From Phoronis australis (lineage: Eukaryota; Phoronida; Phoronidae), in the NCBI GenBank assembly GCA_002633005.1, contig NMRA01000085.1, positions 1 through 64,000 on the forward strand: 64,000 nt of DNA, given 5' to 3'. The notes below the pieces were generated by a model. It was not told the origin of the DNA. It ran no database searches and saw only the letters and a list, made by a program, of their open reading frames with translations. Made by a program: the position numbers and the translations under genes. Positions 12,905 through 23,365 of this stretch are shown one piece after another (the stretch's first letter is position 1; each line of letters begins with the position of its first letter).

Positions 12905-13899
12905 CTGAGAGAGCAAAACAACAAATCATGATTAAAGATGCATTGTCAAGTAGATTGTGTTCAGTACATTACAATGGCTCTGCTACTCACTATGTGTATT
13001 GACATATCGCCAGGATTTTGAGAGACGGCTGAAATGACCAATCAGAACGCAGCATTCTTGACACACCTTCGTTTCCAAGCCGCCATCTTACCCGACAAAC
13101 AACACGTTGCTGGATAAATTTTATTGTTTGTTTGTCGACATTTGTGCAACTGGGCGGAACTTGCGATTGGTCAATTAGCAGTGCTCTTAGCTTAAACATT
13201 GCCCGAGTCAACATTTTCGCCCTGAGCAGAATCCAAAGTTGAATTTTCAAAATTTGGGTCGAAATTTCTAGTTGACAAAATTTCAACCCCTGATGCCAAC
13301 TGAGTTTCCAGCCTGTCCGTAGATCTTTCTTTTTATGGGTAGAGATATCTGTAAAGGATTGTGCGACACCAGATTAACTACTGATTTTTCACGAAACAAT
13401 ATAAATCCTATTTTCAATAGCCCTTCATCCAAAAGTGGAGCATTTTAAAAACAATTCCTATCGGAGTATTGGAGAAAAGTACAAGTGAAAGTTTCATATG
13501 AATTGGATCAGTCACTTCTGAGATATGGTGTTCTGAAGTTTGCCAAATTCATCCATTTTTCTGAAGTCCTACGTAACCTTTAAGAAATGTCCGATTACCT
13601 TAAAACCAAACTAACGTTTCCAGTAACATCCGTGATCATGTCAAGTTTTCAAATGAAAAAATGAAATAAGTGTTTAAAAATCACTGCTAACTAAACACAT
13701 GTACAAGCAGTATACGTCCAGGTGTATTATGGGAGATCAGTACTGCGCAATCTCACCAATTTACGACACAATATGGCAGACAGTTTCGTATTACATGCTA
13801 AGTATGCAACCACACTAGGTTTGTTTGTGAGAGTCTTGCATCTTTGAAATGCTGAAATGCAGCCCAAGTTTGTTACAACAGAATGTGGAGCGTTGAAAT

Positions 13900-14370
13900 G
13901 CACCCGCATATCGCCAACGAGTGTGCTTCTAGGGGTGTACAGTTTTATCATAAAAATGGCCACTATAGATAGCACAAAATACATCTAATCCATACGAAAA
14001 TGAGAACATGACATCACTTCTTTAATAGAAAGCTATTTACCGAATTTCATAAAAATCTCAAAATGTCAAGAATATCAGAGAAGCAAAGGAAACAGAAAAA
14101 ACAAAATTGTCACAAGGGGGCACAGCATTTGCCAAACCTGTCTGAAAGTCGACCTCGTCCGTTTTCAGGTTCATATAAATACACATGCTAAATTTAATAA
14201 ATATCCAGCGGTAGGTTTTGGAGATACAAATGTGGGCGCACAAAAATGCCGCTAGGAGGTGCCACAGCAGTCAAAGTTGTTGGAAAATCATCATCAACCA
14301 TTCTCTTCACACTAAGTACATGCATGTCAATTTGCACAATGATCTTTATCATGTACTAAATTAAATCAGT
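13900..14370. repeat. Dispersed 'ctaggaggtgcca' repeat, pseudogene intron copy
   Basis: Same family as 41740-42660 (gagcgttgaaatgcacccgc, gccgctaggaggtgcca, ggaaaatcatcatcaacc). Confidence 0.6.
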
Positions 14371-14430
14371 TTTTGGCCACAATAAGATTAAAAACCAGAC
14401 GATCGCCGAACAAATAAAAAAGTTCATGTT

Positions 14431-15121
14431 CAATTCAACGTTTCGTCTTTTCATTAGACATCATCAGGATCATATTATTTACAACAATTTAGGACAACAA
14501 GTGCCAACATACAGCTCAGGTAACATCCATAAAGTGAAGTGAGAGATACATAGAATTTAGTCAGTAGCTGGTCATCACCATAGTTGCAGGGTCACTGAGC
14601 TATGCATGTAATTCAGAGAATCAGTGGCATGCTGGTTCTGAATGGCCAATGACTCTTTCAATGTACAGTAACTCCTTATTAGGTTCTCTGCAGATAATAT
14701 TAACAGAGTTGGCTCGGTGATTGTAGCTAATACAATGCTTATATATATATGTTACTTTTCTCTGAGGTGTGATTTTCTTTCAACCTGTCCTATATAGAAT
14801 TCCTTACATGCAGTTGTCACATTCAACCTTATACACAACATTGCTCTTGTTCAATAAAGGGATGGGTGACTTCAGTTTACACAGCATATTGGAAAGTTTC
14901 CGAAGGGGTTTGAAAACAACTATCAGTTCAACTGCTAGGTCTATGCAATGAATAAGGCGAGATAATTGACGTTTCAATTTTATACTACTTGGTCGGTGTA
15001 ACCAAGAGAAAAGAAAAAATTCTTTTTCTCAGGTCCAATAACAGCTACCTTTTCTGCCTCATTCATTTTTGAAAGAAAGTGCCTTTTACAGCTATTCAGA
15101 AAATTCAGAGGGTAACCATTT
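14431..15121 (-). mobile_element. Penelope-like element, 3' part (GIY-YIG endonuclease and 3' tail)
   Basis: On the minus strand the translation contains NGYPLNFLNSCKRHFLSKMN, GPEKKNFFFSLGYTD, then NVVYKVECDNC followed after a frameshift by EFYIGQVER. This is the end of the reverse transcriptase region and the GIY-YIG nuclease domain typical of Penelope-like elements. Several frame breaks show it is dead. At its 3' end (14440-14467) it has a hammerhead-ribozyme-like core. It is split from 16864-17165 by a hAT-like insertion. Confidence 0.82.
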
Positions 15122-16863
15122 CAGGGCTCGACATAAACGGTAGTCCGACTGCCCGGGACAACCAATTTGTTGGTCCGGACAAGCTCACTGTCGGACAATT
15201 AAGTTAATGAATTTTTGGAAACTATAGTAAATCTGAATGTTCAGATCTTTGTAGCAGTGATAACTCACTAATGTTTAGTCATCATTGTCGGTAAGATGTG
15301 CCGCAAATCGGCAAGGTGTTGGTTTAGATTATGCAGGAGCTCCTGATTGGACGCGATCCGAGGCACTTGCATTCGAACAGTTCTAGCCAAAGTGACGTGT
15401 TCTCATTTAAATACATGGCAGTATCTCACGTAATCTGGGAAAGTTTTGATTTCAGCTAGGTCCTAGCGTAGTTCCAAGCGTTTTGAACGCATGCCAGGTT
15501 CCCAACGATTCGTCTCATTCGTCTTGGTTAAACGCATGTTTTTAATGGTTTCACTTATGACACCAAAATGGAAGCACCCAACCAAAGACAAGAGCGCAAA
15601 AAATCAACTTGTAATTAGCGCAAGTCGAACATTTTGTCCACGTTCCATGACAACAAAAACTTACTTTTTTGAACGTTTGATTCGCCTAATGACTTTTTAC
15701 AAGATGTATTTTTGCTTCATTATTTTTGGCAGCTGACCGAGTACCCCTATTGCCTAATAGTAGTGTCTTCCGATTGTTGTGCTTTGAACAACAACGTTGT
15801 TGGCTTCGAACTAAAAAAGAAATATACAATGTATATAAAATGTTACACTATTGGAGGTATTCAATAAGAAGACCTGTCAATCATTAGCCTGTGTTTGGTT
15901 GCCTAAGTGTCCACTGGGAAGCAAATCTTTACACAATCGAGTGCTTTAATTCCCTTAAAAATACACTGCGAATTAGAGGAGTCTTGTTTAATCTGTCTTT
16001 ATTCTCAAGAAACTTGCCCACTGAACAAATACTTAAGGTACGTAAACACCCCATCACACTCAGGATCACAACGTCACTGTATCGTGTGCGTAGGCCGTCG
16101 AAGACCGGTACTTCAATCCCCCGACTTATATTTTAACTGATATGCTTGAAGTCCGACGTCAGTGTAGCTCCGTCAGGGTAAAATCGGTCCTCCGTGCAGT
16201 AAGCAACAACTCTTTGCAAAATTTTTGACTTTAACCGTCTATGCTCGGCTTACCGCACATCCACTGTTTTTTAGATTCCCAATTTAAGCGCCCTGGGCGA
16301 TAACGTGAACGAATACGGAAAGTCAAATTTCAATCCATTTGCTAGTCAACACATTTTGACACTTATCGGTTACAATTTTTGATTTACATACAAGACTCAC
16401 ATGTAGTAGCGATAACTCGGTAGCAAGTGTTGATAAAACTTTACAACATTTGACTGTCTTACGACGTGTGTGGAAACTATCGTCTGCGCCGGTGTCCGCA
16501 GTTGCAATGTCGAAATAGATACTTAGCTTGTATATGGTTTCAAGTCAAAGAGCTCTAATCTTGCAACTGGTAACCAAACCAAAGGGTGTGAAACCAATAA
16601 ACGAAAACGGGTACTCCTTCCGAAATGAAAGGAAGATTTTGACTGGTTACGGTATGATAGCGACCAGAAATAAACTTGGTGAAATCCAAACACAACACAT
16701 GTTTATTGAGCTTGTGCTGACATGTATAATGCGCGACATTCATACTGTGTTTGAAAAGTATAATTTGAATTTAATTACCTTAGGACAAGTGTCCTATAGG
16801 TCAGGACAAGTAAATTTCATTTCCGACTAGACAAGTTAAAATAAAAGTTAATGTCGAGCCCTG
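15122..16863. mobile_element. hAT-like TIR element nested in the Penelope-like element
   Basis: It is bounded by inverted termini CAGGGCTCGACATAAA (left) and CAGGGCTCGACATTAA (right, minus strand). The CAGGG start is typical of hAT ends. Length is 1742 bp. Interior frames are short; one plus-strand stretch (about 15990-16100) shows CLICLYSQETC and CIVCVGRRRP, possibly a zinc-finger remnant. No clear 8-bp target duplication is visible (flanks aaccattt and catttgca). The interrupted Penelope reading frame proves the insertion independently. Confidence 0.7.
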
Positions 16864-17165
16864 CATTTGCACGCAATAATTGGAAAATCATAGCTATGTC
16901 ACTATAAAAATTTAAATTGGTGGAGCAGACTCTCCAGGCACGGTGTAACAAGCAATTGACTAGGCCTCTCTTTTATTGGATCGGCACAAAACCATCAAAT
17001 TTAAGATAAAGCCCGGAAAAACTGGGCTAACGATACACAGATGTAACTACGGTGTTATTCTCACGTTTAACCGAGACATCTAGAAAAGGTAAGCACGACT
17101 CGTGCTCAGATTCAATAGTGAAGTTGATGAACAATATGCATCCGTCCATTGAACTGAACATGAAC
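16864..17165 (-). mobile_element. Penelope-like element, reverse transcriptase C-terminal part
   Basis: The minus-strand frame reads INFTIESEHESCLPFLDVSV then NNTVVTSVYR and, after a stop, PSFSGLYLKFDGFVPIQ and RGLVNCLLHRAW. These are standard Penelope reverse transcriptase motifs (LPFLDV.V, SVYRKP...G.Y..F.S..P). The reading continues at 15121 on the far side of the hAT-like element. Confidence 0.82.
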
Positions 17166-17602
17166 TTTTTTACTTGTGTGGAGATCGTCCGGTTTTTAAT
17201 CTTTAGAATGGTTTGGTTGATCAGAGCGGACTCGAAAACAGCAGGGCCATTAGGAAGTGCAAAATACCTCGATTCCATCCGAAAACCGGAGGACAGTGTC
17301 ATCTCACCAATAGACGCCTATATTCCAAATTTTATGAAGATCCGTTGAGGACCTTTGAAGATATAGAGATAAACTTAAAAAAACTAAAATTACCACAAGG
17401 TGGCACACCAGCAGTATGATCCTTTCATTAACACAAGCAAGTTACAACATTACAAACTAATTTTTTCACACACATGTGCTCAACACTTCCAACAAGACAA
17501 TTAACGAGCATGTAAACACACCGAGTACGAACACTTTCGTAGTAAAGTACTTTTAAATTTTGACAAACTCGACAATGAGTGAGATATTTATGAGACAATT
17601 AC

Positions 17603-17686
17603 CGGCTCTTTTTCTTGAAGAGACTGCAAGCGATTCTTGGCAGCATCCAGGTCCAATCTCTTCACCTTCAGGACTTCTTTCTCTTT
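17603..17686 (-). pseudogene. Pseudogene copy of endophilin-B exon 5
   Basis: 84-nt open phase-0 segment encoding KEKEVLKVKRLDLDAAKNRL and QSLQEKEP, with acceptor tttctag and donor GTAATTG. The LDLDAAK core is kept; the tail is shorter than in the intact copy and has different residues. Confidence 0.85.
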
Positions 17687-18239
17687 CTAGAAACATTTGA
17701 CGAATATGGTGAATGTCACTCACTGAGAACAACCCAATAATACAAGAATTTTTATTAATTAAATTTTTATTTTCAAAGTTTATTTCATTCTTAAAGACTT
17801 TAATGTGCTATGAACCTGTCTTCTCCCAAAAATATAACTTTTCATTATTTTCCAATATAAAACTGCAATGAACTTAACTTGTTCCATGATTTCTGTGCTT
17901 TGAGTTGACAACATTAGATCGGGCTCAATAATACGCTTGAAATGACAGGTCAGTTTGATTATAAGCATACGTCACCATAATGGATTGTCATTTCCTCCCA
18001 AGTCCAAAAATCAGTTCTCATGTAAGCCAGGATCAGGTAAAAAATCAGTTTCATAAGGGTATTAGTAGCTATTGGTAATATAACTCAAAGCCTGTAGACT
18101 GCACACATTCAAATTAATTTAATGTTTTACACTGAACCAATGTACCAAAACAGGATATTTGTACATTACACAAATTTATCCCATGAAGCTTTTGATTGAT
18201 CCGCCATGACATAGTTTGAAAAAACAGGAACGTCCACGT

Positions 18240-21200
18240 CATAACGCTAAAACCTCGTGAGAGACCATCCCGAGTTGGCATCTTGAGCAACTCAGGGCGG
18301 TCTAGGATCAAGAGAAAAACCACAGGGTAGATCTGTGGCCGACAGATCTATTCGGTTGATTACATTTTATTGCCCGAGAAGGCTGCCTGAAGAAATATGA
18401 CTCGCGCGTTTGTATTTTCGCCTTTTTCAATGACATGTAAAAGATTCATCAACAAATTCCTCGTAAAATTCTGAAAACAAGCATTTTTCTCCCATGAAAA
18501 TCGATGAAGTTTGGCATGAGTATAAGTTGTGATACACTACTGCACGTGCACAAGGTCACCAGCACCAGAAGTTTTAAAATCACACCACCAAAACTGTGAT
18601 TGTTTACATTTCAGAGAGCTCGTCTTGACAATTTCAAGAAGGTATACCGCTTGACAGTTGCATTTATGTACACGTTGATGCCTGGAGAATACAGACTTGA
18701 TCAGGGCTTGGGATTTCCGTCTTTTAAGAGGAATTCTTTTTTGGTATCGATTTCCTCCGATTGGATTTCCAGTTTCCTCGCTCGTGACTCGATGACTAGA
18801 GCAGCTTGGCGGCATCCGTTAGATCGTGAGCCGAGTGCGACTCAGCCAAGGTGGATAAATACGGTCTAGTTCAATTTTCCATACCCCACCGTTTACCTTA
18901 ACCACTGGGGTTAGAACCAATTTTATTTAGTGGGAATGTTCATAGCATGTGATAACTTTTCCTCGTGAAGGTAGTGATCTCAGCAGTTATATCACTTATG
19001 GTGTTTTGTCAAGTAGTAGAACCTTGTACTGCTATGACACAAATTTTGAAGGTTCCTATGCTGTAGTTAAGGCCCACTTTAAATATTTTGCTCACCATGC
19101 GAGTTATTGTTTTCATGGAGGGATTCATACTAGTTATGGATGATCTCATTAGGGATTGCATGTAACACTATTTGGGTGTGTATATTTGTTACATGTTCAT
19201 TGTATAAAGTGTATTGTTTATATTGCAGAGTTTATAATTGTTAGTTTCAAAGATTTCGGTAGGTTATCTCAACAGTGCTTAGTGCATGTTTTGCTCATCC
19301 TGTGAAGTGTAATATTTATACTGAAGAGTTTATCATCGCTAGTGCCCGTGTCCCTTATTGCTCTTTCCCATAGTATGAACAACTAGTCATGTTAACGTTT
19401 GAAATTCTCATGTACTATACATATTACACTATTCCAAAATCTTACTGTTATTTTCATTGCACAAGCACTAATCTGAAGAGTGGCCTACTAGTTATGTGGA
19501 ATGCACAAAATGCATTGTTAAAGCGAGGTGATCATATGCCGCTGGGTTTTTGTTTTCTTACTCTTTGTGAACGCAGTGCCTGTAACTCGCATTTATTCCT
19601 AAGTTTATGCAATCATTTTAAATTACAAAACATGAAACCCTGGGAACCGGTGGGACAGTTAAATTTTGACATCGTCAGTATATACGTGTCATTTGAAGTA
19701 GTAGCCCATTGTAGGGGGCCACGACCAAAAACATGGGTACACATCACATGTCTAACCACAAAAAACAAGTGAAAGAGTTACTTTTTCAGGCAAGCGACGC
19801 ATTGCGCGCTTTGGTTGTTTTTGTCCCGTTTTAGGTGGCAAGTGGCGCTTTTTTCTTTGACGATTTCACTGAGGTACGTTTCAGAAAATCGTACTGTAGG
19901 CCTAAGTCATTTTTTCTGTGCCTGATAATTTAGGTACACAGCAACTGAAAAAATGGATAAATCACGTCATTTTAAATCTCCATATCGCTCCGTTATGGAC
20001 ACTTCGACTTGGATGGATTTTGGCTCTTTCAAACACTCCACCATGCTCTATTTTTTGAAGTTCGTTAACGAAAACGCATACCAGGATGTAAGGTTCATGC
20101 CCTCCCGCTCGAGTTTTAGTTGGCAATTTTGACATGAAGATGATGGTGATATTTTTGCGTTCCTTGACGAGAATTCCAGCAAGTCAAGTTTTGCCTAATT
20201 CAGCTTTTCATTCATTTTTGTACCGTGTATGGTCGCTGGCAAAATAACATGCTATGAACATTCCCTCTATATAAGATTGGTCCTAACCCCAGTGGTTAAG
20301 GTAAACGGTGGGGTATGGAAAATTGAACTAGACCGTATTTATCCACCTTGGCTGAGTCGCACTCGGCTCACGATCAAAGGGATGCCGCCAAGCTGCTCTA
20401 GTCATTGAGTCACGAGCGAGGATAATTGGCTTCGCTCATGCGGATATGATCAGCTGATTACAATCTAGCTAGCAGACTGTACTTTTTATGGAGAGTTTTA
20501 CGTAGTTTTTACTGTAATATTTGAAAAGAGGAGCGAAAACAAATATGAGTACAATTTTGAATTTTTCAAATCGGCCCAGGATAAGAGATTTTGCAACACA
20601 GCAACACTCACGATTACTTTCATTCGGCGCGCACTAATACAAAAATATAGGACCCAAGTTACTTAGATTTTGGAACACATGCATTGCAATGTTCAAAATA
20701 CGTATGTTTATTATGAATCTTACAAGCTGTAAAACGATGTTGTTAATTTCATTGTGTTCATTCATTGTCATCCGTCAAATCGGCAATTTCCGAGATGTGA
20801 TCTGCGGCGTGCGCGTATGTGTACAAAACACGTGATTGTTATGTTCCTGAAGTACGAAAATTAAGAAGGCTTTAGCATGCCGTTATTATTGACAGGGACA
20901 CGATAAAACGAATTTGGATTTTGACTATAGTCTTGATACAGCGAACTGGCTGACCACTGCGTCAGTGTCTCCGTTAGACCCAGAAATTTCCCACAGCCCG
21001 GGTAGTTCACCAGTCGTCCCCAACATGTAGATCGAGCCTTAGACTATTAATACTCCACGGCAGAGCTAACAACAGTCGGTCTGTGCACACAAAATCTGTG
21101 AGCTAACCAGCACTCACCTTGCACGTTGCATCCGTTTAAGTGAAAAACAATCTAGTAAACGCCATTTTCTTGCATTATCCTCCGCCTTTTGTAACAAAAA

Positions 21201-22579
21201 AGTCTGTCGTCGATGACCCGCACACGCACGCTCACTCACTCTCATACGCAAACGAACTTCAAAACAAACGTCACGTGACAACAACATGTGTGTTCATCCA
21301 GACATTTTTCTCGTGTTGTGGGGTACGATGTAGTGCAGATTTGGACTTAATCGCAATTAATCTGGACTCCACATGAACTTTAAAAATTGTAAAACATAAG
21401 GAAGATTTCAGGTAATTCGTTGAGTCGAAACTACATTTTTATTCAAGAGTTCAAGTTTTCCTATTGACGATCGCGATTCAGCGACGCATCAGTCGGCAAG
21501 TTTTCGCCCTGTGCACAATTTTTTGAAGAATTATTGTAATTTAACAATGGAAGTTCATAGCAATGCACCACATTTTTGTAGAAAGGCTGTCATAGGCTAC
21601 AACTACGTCACAGAGCGTAAATTTGATGAATCATAGCTTCCGATTTTACCCGTTTGGGAAACCGGGTTTCAACTGCCGTAGGCTCACTACAATAAGCGTC
21701 CCCTCCCCGTGAAATGAATTTTTCTAAGCGTTTGTTTGCGCCAATACAGTATACAGCTTTCCACCAAGGCTAAGTGATGCAAGACATTATTCTTTGTTGC
21801 ATTATAGTGACTGGTCTTGGCTAATTATCATTTTATGGCCTGGTCATCCATTCAGTCAAAAGTAGTTGCAGAGGAGGCTTATCAGCCAATTATTCATGCA
21901 TGCTGACTCACAATAGAAGCCTGATAAGAGTGAAGGTGGATAAATGCAGTGTTCCTACAGTTTCTTGTTTTAGTGGATGTGTTCACGACATGAGATACCA
22001 TCAAGATTTTAGTCAAGATGTTTCCAAACTCGGTTTTTGGCCATAACACTAGTTATTGGAATCTGATTATGAGCGCGCAAGAGAAGACGGAACATATTTG
22101 CGACGTTTCGTTTACTCAAAGTTAATGAGCCTAAACGTCAAAAAATATTTGTTTTCTCTTTCTCGCTTATAATGATTTTCAAGGGTTTCCGTTATTCAAT
22201 TTCGGCAAGGTCATCGCTTTCTCGCAAAGCTACCGATTGGATGATCAATTACGCACTTATTTGCTCTCCGTTTTAACGTTGATCATCGTCGATACACCTC
22301 TAAAAATTGCACATCGTCTTTGCGCAAACTACATTGAGATTTAAGTCTCCTGAAAAAAGTTGACGATCAGATCGTGTTTAAAAGTCTAATTCTAAATTTC
22401 TCAAGTTAGTGCACAAATGAAGTAAACGAAAGTAGTTCTGCTTGTCGCGTCAGCTGTTGGTATCATTATCTCGATTAATGACCCACAACGCGTGACTGGA
22501 CAAAGCCTTTTCAAATTAGCCGGTGGAGCACGAGACCCCTGAGGTCCCAATCGAGTCCTCACGACAACTCCGCGTTATG
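18240..22579. mobile_element. 4.3-kb TIR element inserted in the pseudogene copy
   Basis: It is bounded by CATAACGC...TCGTGAG in inverted orientation at 18240 and 22579. Comparison with the intact locus (about 52070-52100) shows an uninterrupted homologous site there, so this is a true insertion. The interior has no transposase-like frame and includes a nested foldback element (18776-20421). A 273-bp relative with the same ends is at 34646-34918. Confidence 0.7.
18776..20421. mobile_element. Foldback-type element with ~175-bp inverted arms
   Basis: The left arm 18776-18950 and right arm 20248-20421 are inverted copies. Matching blocks include cctcgctcgtgactc, gccgagtgcgactcagcc and the stretch around taccccaccgtttacc. 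The interior is about 1.3 kb and holds one unrecognised 127-codon open frame (19389-19772). I recognise no transposase, so it is probably a non-autonomous long-TIR element. Confidence 0.75.
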
Positions 22580-23212
22580 CTATTAAGTTACCCTAGAACA
22601 CCTTGGACCTGAGCAATCTGCCGCCTCAAGTTAACCGAGTGGTCACACCACATCCTACACATTATGACAAATACGGTACAAAAAAGATTAACTAGCTCAA
22701 ATTGCTTTTGAGTTTTGTCATTTCTTGACAATAGGTGGCGCAATGTTCAGTTTTGTGTTCCAGCGTTAGTTTTGTGTCTTGACCACTTGGGATATTGGTT
22801 GCTACACCAGAATACTTGCGCATGACTTCTTGTCGATATTTTGAAATGGGAAAGATGTGTTTTGGCTTTTGTTCTTTCAAGATTTTCCATATTTGTTCCC
22901 CAGGTGATAGAGAAATAAGTCAACAGCTCTTTTCATTAGCCACCTGTACTTAACTAAACGACGTGACCGAGCAAAAACATAGTGTACATGGATATCGCGA
23001 GACACAAAACTAAAATTGTAAAGACTAGAAGAAATTTGCCAAATCAACAAAAATTCACTACCCATCTTAATATGAATAAGTTGTCAACTGCTAACGTCCA
23101 AGATGTAAAATTCAGAAAGCTGTACCATCTTGCTAACAGCTACACTAGCATTCGTCACTGCAGAAAAGAAGGGTAAAGGTGCATAATTCCAAATTTTTAG
23201 AAAAATCAAAAC

Positions 23213-23334
23213 CTGAATTGTCTTAATTCATATCCCCTTCGAGGAATTTTTTCAGTGGCTCCAGGAATTCATTTGTTGTTGTGGAAATCATCACTTTTTC
23301 AGCCTGACTGAGTTTGATCTCCGCATGTCCTGTT

Positions 23335-23338
<4 letters not shown>
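23213..23338 (-). pseudogene. Pseudogene copy of endophilin-B exon 4, 5'-truncated and with a stop
   Basis: Homologous to 52918-53051, but the first bases and the acceptor are lost: the sequence runs straight from the exon into an (AAT)n tract at 23337-23365. A 3-bp in-frame insertion turns EGDMKTIQ into EGDMN-stop (TAA at 23223-23225). Confidence 0.87.

Positions 23339-23365
<27 letters not shown>
23337..23365 (+). repeat. (AAT)n microsatellite at the exon-3 deletion junction
   Basis: About nine units directly joined to the truncated exon 4 remnant; on the other side the sequence matches what follows the 53416-53474 tract. Confidence 0.93.

Noticed and set aside
12632-12916. 94-codon minus-strand frame as a gene
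   Set aside because: Only its 24-nt microexon (12881-12904) is supported; the rest is intron read-through.
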